Of a stretch of 64,000 nt of DNA, positions 12,201 through 20,790 are shown piece by piece (position 1 is the stretch's first letter; each line of letters starts with the position of its first letter). Under the pieces are notes generated by a model that saw nothing but the letters and a program-made list of their open reading frames with translations, had not been told where the DNA came from and made no database searches. The position numbers and the translations under genes were made by a program. Origin of the DNA: Lingula anatina (taxonomy: Eukaryota; Brachiopoda; Lingulata; Lingulida; Lingulidae); NCBI RefSeq assembly GCF_001039355.2, contig NW_019775471.1:62001-126000 (forward strand), in the 5' to 3' direction.

Positions 12201-14055
12201 TTTGTGAAATACTGCTTATGAACTCAGAAAGTGTGCATTTGGTATATCGAAAAATACCGAGGCTTGTTCTTTAAAATTCTACCCTCCCCCCTTTCTACAG
12301 CTACCGTTCAAATAAACCGCTTTCAACCGCGTGTTGAACCTTAAACTTATTAAAAATATGTTATATATTTGCAAATCTTCCGATAGAAAAAAGTATATGC
12401 CCGTCAACTTGAAAAATGCTGACCGTCTTCCGGAAGACCCATAAGACGGCCTCCCTGCGCCCCTGTATTTAGCCAATTAAAGGGATAATAACTCTTCGTT
12501 TTGGCCAAAAAATTAATTTTCCTGGAGTAAACAATTTTCCCATACTTACCAATGGTTAATGAATCCATTTTTACAATCAAAGTTAGTCCCTGTTTTTTTT
12601 TAAAAAGCTTGTTTTTATGTACAGACACGGATGTGTCTGTACATATAGCCATCATCTGCGTCTGTCGTCGCCGTCGCCGTCGTCGCCGTCGCCGTGCACT
12701 TTTACCGATAACACGATAAGTGGAAAACCATTGTACCTTTTGACTTGAAACTTGCAGAACTGATGAATATTCATAATACGCAGGTCAAGTTCGANTCTGT
12801 ACATTTGACAGCTTTGCTGCCTTGTTTTTTTGTTAAAATCTCTTAAGAGATTTTAACAGAGTATTAGCCATCAATGGAAGTCACGTGGTGTAAAGACAAG
12901 CTCAGATGTCAGAATAATAGCCATAGCTGCCGTTTTTGTGGTAAAACAGAATATATTATATTTCTATGAGTTATTCACAATGTTTTTATTGTGAAATATA
13001 GATCTCATAAGAAGAGTTATTATCCCTTTAATCAATGACTTCTCAAAAAAGGTCACATAATATGCCTGCTTTGCTTCACCCTTTACCTGTTGAAGTTTCA
13101 CCAAGAAATATTTAAAGGGCTCAAATGCCTTTCAAATAGTACTTACCCAATGTGCCTGTACCAGCAATTGTCACCAAAGGAACAGGATCCATCTCGAAGG
13201 TAATTTTTGCAAGGCTAAAAGCAAAAATAATCAGCTAAAAGTCTAAATGATATAAATATATAAATCACAAATCAATGTTCTTAACTTTATGATTATGCAT
13301 TCACTTACAAAAAATAAATAAATAAATAATAAATAAATAAAAATAATAATAATAAAAATAAAAAATAAAATAAATAAAAAAAATCTGCTTATCTTTTGAA
13401 GTAAAAACTAACAATCAATGTTGAGTTAAACTCAGTGATACTCTACATATGATTGTAAAAGACATTTTCTTTTTATAAGGCTCAAGCAGCTTCAGCATTT
13501 TTAGTGCTTTTATCATTATTCTCATGGGATTGTAAAGTCTTTGGGATATAATCAAAAGCTACATACAAAGAAAAAAGAAAATTATATGTTAAAAATACCA
13601 AGTTTGGTTTTCTGATTAAAAGAAGGTGCATTACACCGCAGTCACTGAAAAGTGTTGAACATAATAAATATGGTATTTACCTTTTTGTCAGTTATATCGT
13701 GTGAGAAGTAGCAATCATTCCCAAATTTACAGCTACCCCTAGCGAAGTATCTGAAATTGCCATTTTTGGATTTTGATAATAAAAAATAACACTTGTGCTA
13801 AAGAAAAATGTCGATCCAAGTCTAACGATGTCCTGACACTAGTACAATGCATTATAACTGAATATAATGTATTGAAGTTAACAGGTATAATATTTTACTA
13901 TTTCATTATCACCGATATTACGATGCATTATCAACTTCAAAAATACCCAAACAAAACTAAACTCACTTGCAAAAGATGTGGCTCGTGTCGGGTGAAGAAT
14001 ACGATGATTTTCGAAAGGCGTGGTAGAAGAAAAACTCGTCATCGTCGCAGAACAT
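705..14055 (-). CDS. Tandem CCCH zinc-finger protein with triplicated exon pair (partial, 18 exons)
   Basis: Eighteen GT-AG exons on the minus strand (13967-14055, 13681-13750, 13147-13214, 9765-9858, 9284-9406, 8908-9019, 7077-7376, 6728-6798, 6272-6452, 5412-5488, 4886-5195, 4522-4592, 3919-4102, 3574-3713, 3191-3287, 2787-2974, 1394-1570, 705-935) join without a frame break into 861 codons. The last ends in a good donor, so the gene continues past the left edge. Order: CCCH finger 1 (Cys29, Cys37, Cys43, His47), CCCH finger 2 (Cys55, Cys64, Cys70, His74), a Lys/Glu-rich coiled-coil region, a helical domain of about 100 residues, three repeats of an acidic D-x-x-YEP segment plus a helical SLPP motif, an acidic linker and C-terminal helical segments. 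Tandem CCCH fingers usually bind RNA, so an RNA-related role is inferred. I do not recognise the full architecture; no RING or helicase motif is visible here. Confidence 0.85.
1044..1128. repeat. (TA)n microsatellite
   Basis: About 42 TA units followed by a T-tract, in the intron between CCCH exons 17 and 18. Confidence 0.96.
1394..1570 (-). CDS. CCCH gene exon 17, Cys-rich turn
   Basis: Encodes 59 residues, including a cysteine cluster (CRCKTPECTCE) between helices, which could bind a metal or form disulfides; this is inference. It is phase 0-0, with donor GTAATT. Confidence 0.82.
1640..1808. mobile_element. TTAA-flanked MITE, truncated copy 1
   Basis: Matches one half of the family (GGATTCATTAACCA, AAGTATGGAAAAAGGTTA, AATGAACAGTTGTGC) starting from the central TAATCTCTTA palindrome. 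One arm is missing. Confidence 0.5.
2787..2974 (-). CDS. CCCH gene exon 16, helical repeat-like segment
   Basis: Encodes 63 residues with paired amphipathic helices (FIGGLLAGLLQLNHP and CLDRARALLGMSMYLS). The look is of TPR- or HEAT-like helical hairpins, but I cannot assign a family. Confidence 0.82.
3191..3287 (-). CDS. CCCH gene exon 15
   Basis: Encodes about 32 residues, an acidic lead-in, then a PEPRRKSAP turn and a LLAMLMAKK helix. The donor is GTAAGC and the phase is 0-1. Confidence 0.78.
3574..3713 (-). CDS. CCCH gene exon 14, acidic linker
   Basis: Encodes about 47 residues dominated by Glu, Asp, Lys and Thr with no hydrophobic core, probably disordered. The acceptor is TTTGCAG; the donor is GTTTAT, weaker than its neighbours. 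Confidence 0.78.
3919..4102 (-). CDS. CCCH gene exon 13, helical SLPP segment b3
   Basis: Third copy of the SLPP exon: LRRELKELEEMAE, then FEEFVSSLPPEILRN, and a Ser/Pro/Asp tail. The acidic WxxALT-type end seen in copies 1 and 2 is absent. The acceptor (CTGAAAG) is weak, but the frame and homology support it. Confidence 0.8.
4522..4592 (-). CDS. CCCH gene exon 12, acidic segment a3
   Basis: Third copy of the acidic exon, beginning DKDYEPAEEEG, phase 1-0, the same length (71 bases) as the first copy. Confidence 0.82.
4886..5195 (-). CDS. CCCH gene exon 11, helical SLPP segment b2 with poly-Glu tract
   Basis: Second copy of the SLPP exon: LQDLEAMAQ, then KEELLSSLPPEVLQPP, then about 50 residues that are nearly all Glu and Asp, ending in YWAVALATDRELYDEDDLE. 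The acidic tract is coded by a GAG/GAA trinucleotide run and makes this copy longer than the others (310 bases). It runs phase 0-1. Confidence 0.84.
5412..5488 (-). CDS. CCCH gene exon 10, acidic segment a2
   Basis: Second copy of the acidic exon, DLDYEPEESEGDDEE and onward, phase 1-0. It is homologous to the exons at 6728 and 4522. Confidence 0.83.
5682..5896 (+). mobile_element. Harbinger-like MITE, copy B
   Basis: A 215-bp copy with a perfect TTA duplication (5679-5681 and 5897-5899). It has no coding capacity. It sits in the intron between exons 9 and 10 of the CCCH gene and directly abuts an element of a second family. Confidence 0.85.
5900..6137. mobile_element. Second inverted-repeat family, copy 1
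   Basis: Left end carries CCCAATGAAA and the right end TTTCATTGGG. The inside matches the copy at 24573-24785, including GCTGAATGCAATCAGATAA and TATTCAACACCAGGAGG. It abuts Harbinger-like copy B. Confidence 0.65.
6204..6244. repeat. (GT)n microsatellite beside a splice donor
   Basis: About 20 GT units (CA on the gene's strand), starting some 25 bases inside the intron after exon 9 of the CCCH gene. Confidence 0.95.
6272..6452 (-). CDS. CCCH gene exon 9, helical SLP segment b1
   Basis: First copy of the second repeat exon: a leucine-rich helix, then EEVIQSLPHDIVEP, then an acidic tail ending in WFTALTEVEY. It runs phase 0-1. A second in-frame acceptor at about 6497 would add 15 codons; alignment with the other two copies favours 6452. 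The donor lies beside a (GT)n microsatellite at 6204-6244. Confidence 0.82.
6728..6798 (-). CDS. CCCH gene exon 8, acidic segment a1
   Basis: First copy of the short acidic exon: DENYEP followed by Asp/Glu/Ser residues. It starts in phase 1 and ends in phase 0, as do its relatives at 5412-5488 and 4522-4592. Confidence 0.83.
7077..7376 (-). CDS. CCCH gene exon 7, central helical domain
   Basis: The largest non-repetitive exon here, 300 bases, encoding an amphipathic, Trp- and Cys-containing helical domain (for example WSVDDHIQLISAFHIS and RLCVAIVELLKECVDM). No catalytic motif is visible. The acceptor is TTCTCCAG and the donor GTAAAC; it is symmetrical in phase 1-1. Confidence 0.85.
7945..8409 (-). 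other. Intronic open reading frame of 154 codons, unassigned
   Basis: This open frame lies in the intron between exons 6 and 7 on the same strand. It has no ATG at its left limit (the first codon is TTG) and no convincing acceptor, but about 60 bases after its stop there is an AATAAA on the minus strand. The product would start with a Cys-rich part (CDCG), then a basic SARR stretch and an acidic Ser/Asp/Glu segment. It could be an alternative terminal exon, a decayed retroelement fragment or chance. I recognise no family. Confidence 0.3.
8908..9019 (-). CDS. CCCH gene exon 6, basic-acidic helix
   Basis: Encodes 37 residues, a Lys/Glu/Arg-rich helix ending in an acidic stretch and a WKDFC motif. 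It reads in phase 1 into exon 7, skipping the 154-codon open frame in the intervening intron. Confidence 0.8.
9284..9406 (-). CDS. CCCH gene exon 5, coiled-coil continuation
   Basis: A phase 0-0 exon of 41 codons that carries on the charged helix, then a Pro/Lys-rich break, then a leucine-patterned helix (LTLEEALSKLEVIKNE). The donor is GTGAGG. Confidence 0.82.
9765..9858 (-). CDS. CCCH gene exon 4, charged helix
   Basis: Encodes about 31 residues, almost all Lys, Glu, Arg and Leu, predicted to form a coiled coil. It follows exon 3 after a 3.3 kb intron that holds two TTAA-flanked MITE copies. The donor is GTAAGT and the frame is kept. Confidence 0.82.
10255..10581 (-). mobile_element. TTAA-flanked MITE, copy 2
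   Basis: Flanked by TTAA at 10251-10254 and 10582-10585. The middle holds an AATCTCTTAAGAGATT palindrome shared with the copies at 12481 and 14606. It lies in the long intron between exons 3 and 4 of the CCCH gene. Confidence 0.72.
12481..13027 (+). mobile_element. TTAA-flanked MITE, copy 3, with nested insertion
   Basis: The ends are AGGGATAATAACTCTTCG and GAAGAGTTATTATCCCT, flanked by TTAA on both sides (12477-12480 and 13028-13031). TTAA duplications are known from piggyBac-type elements, but the termini lack the usual CCY start, so the superfamily is uncertain. A 205-bp insertion interrupts it. Confidence 0.78.
12617..12821. mobile_element. Insertion nested in TTAA-flanked MITE
   Basis: About 205 bases flanked by an 8-bp TTGTTTTT repeat (12609-12616 and 12822-12829). 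It begins with a GTACAGACAC/GTGTCTGTAC hairpin and a CGTCGC trinucleotide-like run. A piece of the same end recurs at about 56490-56526. It contains a single N at 12795. Confidence 0.62.
13147..13214 (-). CDS. CCCH gene exon 3, finger 2
   Basis: Encodes a second finger, C-x8-C-x5-C-x3-H (CKNYLRDGSCSFGDNCWYRH), seven residues after the first. Tight spacing of two such fingers is typical of RNA-binding CCCH proteins. The acceptor is CTTTTAG and the donor GTAAGT. Confidence 0.88.
13310..13382. repeat. A-rich (AAATA)n low-complexity tract
   Basis: Irregular AAATA and AATAA units in the intron between CCCH exons 2 and 3. Confidence 0.9.
13681..13750 (-). CDS. CCCH gene exon 2, finger 1
   Basis: Encodes YFARGSCKFGNDCYFSH and eight further residues. 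With Cys29 from exon 1 it makes a C-x7-C-x5-C-x3-H finger. The acceptor is ATTTCAG and the donor GTAAAT. Confidence 0.88.
13967..14055 (-). CDS. CCCH gene exon 1, start codon and first zinc-finger cysteine
   Basis: ATG at 14055-14053 begins a 30-residue exon rich in Asp, Phe and Ser that ends at Cys29 of finger 1, followed by a GTGAGT donor. It joins the next exon in phase 2. The start is chosen because it is the only reading frame that completes the zinc finger; another frame over the same DNA is open but cannot join exon 2 usefully. Confidence 0.8.
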
Positions 14056-14300
14056 GGCAGGCTGATCAGTGTCAGCAGTGGGCGTGGTAGCGACGGGGGC
14101 CGGAGGGAGACTGAAGGCACGGACCGAGGTCGGCAGCAGCTGGCTTTAAGGCGACTTCCTTGGCCACCCTTTTTGCTTACCAAATCTCTTGTCGGTCTCC
14201 TTCTCGACAGCCTCTGTCCCCGCGCTGTGTGTCCTCTTGGAATGAGAACGTTTATCTGAGGTATTCAAACTACGGCGCCAAATGTCACGTGCACTGCGCT
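14056..14300 (-). promoter_or_regulatory. 5' flank and probable promoter of the CCCH gene
   Basis: The 250 bases upstream of the start codon are richer in G, C and CpG than the surroundings and carry a palindromic CACGTG E-box at 14286-14291 and a GGCGCC at about 14274. No TATA box is clear. This fits a CpG-type housekeeping promoter; the transcription start is not determined. Confidence 0.45.
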
Positions 14301-14605
14301 TATAATAAGGTGGCGACACCATTGCAAGACGGACTTTACACGTACTGGTTAGATAAAGAATTGGATGGGAGGCGTTGAACTTTCAGAATTTTCTCGTGTT
14401 ATAATTGCGGTTGTATCCTTTTTTTACACAAGCAATGAGTTCATTAAAGAGTATTATGTAGATTGTTATAAATGTTGAGATCGAAGTCAATATGCGAGTC
14501 GTTAATTTGACTAATTTTATTAACTCTTTTCGTCACGCACCTTTAGATGGGCGAATGCTTACATGCCACTGGGGAATCCAGGATGCCGACAAGGGTGGGC
14601 GTTAA

Positions 14606-14950
14606 AGGGATAATAACTCTTCGTGTGAGATCTATATTTCAACAATAAAAACATTGTAAACAACTCATAGAAATATAATATAATATATCTGTTTTACCAC
14701 AAAAACGGCAGTTATAGCTATTATTCTGATATCTGAGCTTGTCATCAGACCACGTGAGCTCCATAGATGGCTTTACTCTGTAAATTATGTCTTAAGAGAT
14801 TATAACATAAAACCAAACTTTTTAGAAAAAAACCAGGGACTAACTTTGACTGTAGAAATGGATTCGTTAACCATGGGTAAGTATGAGAAAATTGTTGTTT
14901 ACTCCGGGAAAATTAATTTTTTGGCCAAAACGAACAGTTATTATCGATAG
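14606..14950 (-). mobile_element. TTAA-flanked MITE, copy 4
   Basis: The left end is TTAA then AGGGATAATAACTCTTCG; the right end is degraded (GTTATTATCGATA). It has the same interior as copy 3 without the nested insertion, in the opposite orientation. Confidence 0.72.
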
Positions 14951-17900
14951 GCGGAGGGCGAGGGGGTGGGGGTGGGGTTAAGATGATGACCCCTACCGTG
15001 TCTACAGCTCTTGTAACATGGATTTAAATCCATATTATGGTGTAAAAGGCAAAATGATACATTAATTAGAATAACCAAAGAAGCTGTGTCATCCCTTTCT
15101 TCTCTTTCTTTCCACAAAAAGTGAACACTTTAGTCACATCAGTCACAAAAACATTTGATGTAATATTTGCATCGTTTTGCCAAGCCCCATTATTTTCCCT
15201 GTTTTATATTATAACGCTCTCCAATATCACGGAAAGACATGAACGTTGAATAAAAGGTGGAATAAAACTATTATGCAAATATTACACAAAATCTGTGCGT
15301 CACTGACGTCAGTCGGGCGTTCACTTTTATTTTTGTTGTAATATTATTGTTTGAACGATAACCTGTTGCAGTAACGTAGTTAATGTAGCATCATGTCTTC
15401 TCTAACACAATCCCCCGCGCGTGATTTTCATTGAGTTTATTCAGTCGATCTATGAAATTGATTGCTGATCACTGAGCAAGAATTATAGTGGCTGATAATG
15501 TGTGAATACTTTTGCCTTTATCTAGAAGCCGTTTCACTTTCTCTTATTATAAAATTAAGACAAAATATTTAATCAAAGCTTTCGTATGAAAAATAGGTGA
15601 GCAGAACGCCAATATGTAAATCAAGTGAGTATTTTTGTGAGAGGTGTTCAGGTAGGACAGTAGTCAGAAGGAGATGGTGCATATGGAAGTCTCATGCCAC
15701 ATTGCTACAATTTCCACATATTGTCCGAAAATGTGGCTCTGAAAAACGACAACAATCTGTTGTAAGTACCACACAGATGATCTAAGATAACCTTGTTTGT
15801 TTTGCGTGGACGCAATTTGCCAAATATTAGTATGGTGAACTTCAGGCATAATGGCCATGGGGAGATTTTAACTTAAACGAAAGATTCTCCCCCATTTAAC
15901 TAAAAATTCGAAAATCATTTTGAAAGTAAATGATTTATTATCTCTTACTTATCCAGAGGGAACGCATTCGCCTAGAAAGATTAAAGAAGAAATGGCATAT
16001 TCCAGAGGTCCAAGGTTCGAAACTTTGCCAGTACAACGTTTACAAGATAATTGAGAAGGTAACTTCACAAGCCACTACCTCTGTACTGCTGACAGTAGCA
16101 GTTTGTATTTTAAGTATCAAATATAGCCTGTTATTAAAGTTCACTAACAGCAAACAAATCTTTCTTGATACAGAATCAGACGATAGCAAATAGATTTGCT
16201 TGATTCTTATGAACGAAACGAGACAAATCTATTAACAGTGTAACTAACTCCCTAGATTTTATTTTTCATCGTCCAACCAGGTGTTTACACTACGTGTTTG
16301 GCGAGCACCACATGTAAATCCGTCTCCTCTTTTTTTTAGTTATTTATATTTATATATATATATATATATATTATTCTAACATGTTTTGAAATTATTATAA
16401 TTTTTTTTTTGTTGAGCTTCGAAGGGACCCTTTCTCCCTCCTCCAAAACCAATCTAACGAACGAAACGAAATCCCCATTCGCACCGTTGTGCTCTACAAA
16501 TTACAGTAAAATTGTTCTCTTCTTTCGTTTAATATTTTTCTAACAAAGTGAGACGATTATGTTATCCTAGACCCCCCAACTCCACCAAAATCCTGGATCC
16601 GTCATTGATCAGGTGTCTCGATTATGATTATTTCGTTCTTTTCTCTTATGTGAAATAGATCATTCTGTCAAATGTTTTAATTAATTGCAGTTAACTTCCG
16701 TGAACATCTGTGCCATCCGACCTCTCTTATACAACTCTTTTAGTATCGATCTTGTATCAATTAGTATCAATCAATGTTTTAGTACAGTAATGTATGTTGT
16801 CGTGTAACATTGCATAGGCCAATATATTATATAAATGAATGGAAATTATATTATTGTATAAAGTGTGTGATTGTATAGAACGTGTTGGTTCAATGCACAC
16901 GATTTTAAAGTTGAATAATGATTTATTAATATACTATGTTGCATACCGATGTGGATTGCTCAAAGGATTATTTTGCTTTATCAAGTCCTTAAATATCAAA
17001 TCGTGAATGTGTTTATCATTGTTTCATTTCAGTGACTCTTACCTACGGTTCACAATGATACTGGAGTCCTCCATCAAAGACACCAGATTCATGTTCGACA
17101 TCATGCGCACCCAAGCCAAGATTGTCTCGCTTGTCGAAGTTGGTTTTAGTGCAACTAGCATTTTGTTCATGGAATTTTGACAGAAATAAGGGGAAAAAAG
17201 AAATGATACTAAAGCTATACGCTGGTTGAATACTATACATATGCTACCAAGTCGCACATGTGGTACAGTGCGTTATCCTTTCATGATGTTTTTGTTGTTC
17301 ATTTGTTTATACACTTGGGTCCCGAATGAGTTTGCGTCAGATCTCGAAACTAAAACATTAAATATTATCACTAATAACAAATGTTCGACTAGAGTACTGT
17401 GCTAGTACATATGTACGCCCTGTTTTCACTTTGGTAGTATTAATGTGGATAAATTTTCAATTGTTTGTTCATTTTAAGTTAAATTCAAATGTTAATAATG
17501 ATGAAGTTTATTTCTGAAAAGAAGAAAAGTCTTTACTCTATAACGTATAAAACAAGTAGGAAACTTTTTTGAGGCGCACATTTTGTGCGTTCAGTTGAAG
17601 GAGAAGGCGAGATGTAAGGATATAAAAACTTCAAAACACTCTAATCAAAGTTTCAACACTCTGGGAATTACAGCATTATAAAAGTGACAAAAATGTACCC
17701 ACACTATTGCAGAATTGCCCACATGTATTCGAACAAACTTCATAATATAGTGAATATGTGGTTGTAACGTATTCAGTATTTTGAGTGTTAATATAGTGTA
17801 AATGTACTATTATAAGTAATGCAGCCATATGTTCTCTGCTGGGAATGTGTCTGAAATGTTTGTGTGAAGAAAATGAAAGCAGGGGTTGGAAGAGATCTTC

Positions 17901-19070
17901 ATGTCCAATATTAATATATTATTGCTGTAGGGGGCTATGTGTTGAAAACATGATAAGAAATATTGTTTGGTCTTTCCCAGCATTGAGCCCATTTTTTGTT
18001 GTTCAATACTTTTTGCTAATATCACAGATTATAAATGGAAATGCTTATCTAGAAAAAAACAGTAAATCATAGAAACTATTTTATTTTATTTGAAAATCTA
18101 TGTAGAACTGGAATTTATAGTTCAAATTTTTGGAAAATTATCAAATTTTGCTTTTTTTTTTTTTTTTTTTGGGGGGGGGGGATATCTTAATTAATTCGGT
18201 GATAATTTTTGATTGTCAACTTTTGTCAGTTTTGTCCGAACAAAATGTTACAATCTAAGGGTCAATATAAAAACGTTTAAGGAGAATCTCATTAACGTTT
18301 TTTTTATATATTTTGAACATTATTGTTCGGCTTTTGTTACATTTTGGTCAGTAACTTGGGAATTCGCTGAATCATTGTTAAAACTCACTTTTTTCGTAGC
18401 ATTTTCTTTTTCTAAAACTTTGACAAATAATTTGCAGGTGAACGTTTTATTCAGTTTGGCCGGTCTTGCACCTAGCACTTTCTTAATGCATTTTTTTTTT
18501 TGGTCGGGATCCCTGGGTTATCGACTTCGAGAGGGATGATAGTTGCCAGTCCCACGCCCTGATAATTTATCTTTACTGAGTGTTTTTTTTAAACACTGAA
18601 CACCATTTTGAAATGCCGATATCGTCCACACAGTAGAATTTTGATTGAAATTAACCTCGATGCAATTTGCACTCAATTATAATACAGGTATATATATGAA
18701 CGTCAAAGTTTAAGAGTATGAAAAGGTTTATCATCAATATGCTTTATTTTTCAATCCTGACCAAAACCTTGAAGATATTATAAACTTTTCTTTAATAATT
18801 GTTCAAATTTGAAAAGGATCCTTTTGTAGCTAACATGGTTTTACTGTTTTATTATCATGTATTAAGTATGTATCGTGTATATCGACCAACTTGAGTATAA
18901 TTTCGTTTTTGTAACGCTGATTATATATATATTTAGTGCATTCTGGGGTTTGTATAAATACTTTGTACTTTCTGCTCACGTTGAAATAAATCATTTAACT
19001 ATTTATCTAGTAGTTTAAATTTAATTTAAATTTAAATTGGTCTTGTGGACTTTTTTTGCAAAGGGTAATT
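14951..19070. other. Intergenic DNA, no supported gene
   Basis: Both strands were read. Open frames are short, without splice context or family resemblance. The contents I can name are the inverted-repeat element at 15115-15335, a (TA)n run near 16350-16370 and a T-tract/G-tract at 18152-18180. Confidence 0.5.
15115..15335. mobile_element. Inverted-repeat element with AAAAGTGAAC ends
   Basis: Left arm 15115-15172 and right arm 15275-15335 are imperfect inverted repeats (AAAAGTGAAC ... GTAATATTTGCAT and ATGCAAATATTAC ... GTTCACTTTTA). The right arm holds a CRE-like TGACGTCA. A solo right arm with CACCGACGTCACTC recurs at about 30293-30358. Confidence 0.6.
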
Positions 19071-19074
19071 TACT

Positions 19075-19165
19075 GGGACCTAGTAACACCAGGAATCGAA
19101 CTCGGGGACCTGCTGGTTCGGAGGCAAGCGCGCTACCTACTTCTCCAAGTGTTCCCACCCACCCT
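19075..19165 (-). repeat. tRNA-derived SINE head or tRNA relic
   Basis: On the minus strand the sequence resembles a tRNA: a good B box (GTTCGATTCC, complement of 19092-19101), an A-box-like TGGAGAAGTAGG and a GTAGCGCGCTTGCCTCCGAAC anticodon-arm-like region. The cloverleaf is imperfect, so a SINE promoter head or pseudo-tRNA is more likely than a working tRNA. Confidence 0.55.
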
Positions 19166-20399
19166 CCTCGGATAGACTTTCGTTTTATAGTAACCAAAGA
19201 AAAAATTTTATAGTCCTTCTATAGCACGTCGAATTTTCAATTACCCAAGTAAGAAATTGAACCCTAATCCCTGTTTACCCCTTAGCTATGCAAAAATTAG
19301 AGAAAATAATAAAACTTTTGAATATTTGAAAAGGCTTTTTATTAAAAGCAAACGAACAAATATCAGTTTATACAGTACAGTTATGTATTCATTTATGTTA
19401 AATTTTCTTACTGTAAAAACAGTTCTTAATATTTTAATCAATACAATGTTGAATGTTTGAGTATGTAAGTAATGTCTGAATATCTTACAAGTTACAAACC
19501 TTATTTCACTTGACAAATAAAATATCAACTACATTACTTGCCTTATATTTTGTCTTAATTGATATCAAAGAAAGTAATTTAAAATACAAAGACATTTATA
19601 CATTCTTCGTTAAAAAACAATGATGGACATGGACCCACCGACCCCCCAAAATGGGGTATCTTAATCAAGAGAAGCAAGAGCAGCATATTTTAAGAGATGA
19701 TCAACCCTTTTCCCAGAATCAAAAGTAAATCTCGAGAAGCACATATTGAAACTGAGACTTTTATATAGCAAAAATTTAACTTTCTCGGAAATTTCACTGT
19801 TTTTCGTAATCACCGAGATATACCAAATACGATTTCCAAAGTTCTCGTCTTTTATTCGCAATGGAGACAGAGAGCAGTGACAAGCTCGTGACGATAAAAG
19901 TAATAGAAATTTTGAACTCGAACTTTACTTTATGTGTCGTAATTTTCTCAACTGAGATAAATGGAAATTGTAAAAGTTTCCAGGACCTTTTTTAATTCTG
20001 CTTCATTTATCTTTTGCCATATAAAAGTCTTATCCGAGATGTTCGCCTTTATAATAAATAATTGATTTTCTTACGTTCAAAGAGAGTGAAAGTATCTTTC
20101 ATGCTTGGTGCAAACTGACGGGTAAAATGCTCGTAAGTTAAAAACAAAAACTACCGTCAGCATTTAGTTTATCACTTAATGTATACTTGTCAAATCATCA
20201 TTGAAATTGGATAAAAGAATGGGTCTACTTAAAATGTAAAGACCAATAACTTGAGGCTACTTCTATATCTCACTGATTACATTTGCCATGGAATTCGCCT
20301 GATGAAAACGTATACGATTATCCGGACGATTTTTTTGACATCGTAAGTATTCACGGGATACGGCGAATGCGTTAACATTACGTGCAAGTGCCGAACCAT

Positions 20400-20790
20400 T
20401 TCTCCGAAATCACTTTTAAGTCACGTGGGCAAAAAGTCGGTTTTTCGGTTGAAAGTGATCGTACGGAGCCCTTTCATTCTCGGTGCAGTTGCCATACGCT
20501 CTTACGTGCGGCTTCAATCGTTGTCGGCGCAGCCCCCTACGATTTTTTTCGCCCATGAGGTCAGGTTAAGGAAAATCGCAATTTCAAATTTATAAATGCC
20601 ATCTACGATAACACTACGGGCTTACGATTTGAAAAAATTGTCAGAAGTTTTAGCTAAAAAAATCGAAGAGGCTACGGAGACCGTTTCGCACGGCCACCGC
20701 CTGCCTCCGCAAAGACGCAGGACGAAAAGGGATATACGGGCAGTACACGAGCACCATATACGGACATCGCATGGCATATGTAATCTAGAA
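20400..20790. other. CpG-rich block of unknown nature
   Basis: About 400 bases with many CpG and ACG/CGA words stand out from AT-rich surroundings. An 83-codon frame (20596-20847) overlaps it but has no recognisable product. It may be a transposon fragment or an unmethylated regulatory island. Confidence 0.35.

Noticed and set aside
12279-12655. Overlapping minus-strand frames of 65 and 83 codons
   Set aside because: The second lies inside the TTAA-flanked MITE and its nested insertion; neither has splice support.
15930-16193. Plus-strand frame of 87 codons with a basic start
   Set aside because: No splice signals, no homologous pattern, and expected by chance in this much non-coding DNA.
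19075-19165. Functional tRNA gene
   Set aside because: The cloverleaf stems do not all pair; a SINE head or relic explains it better.
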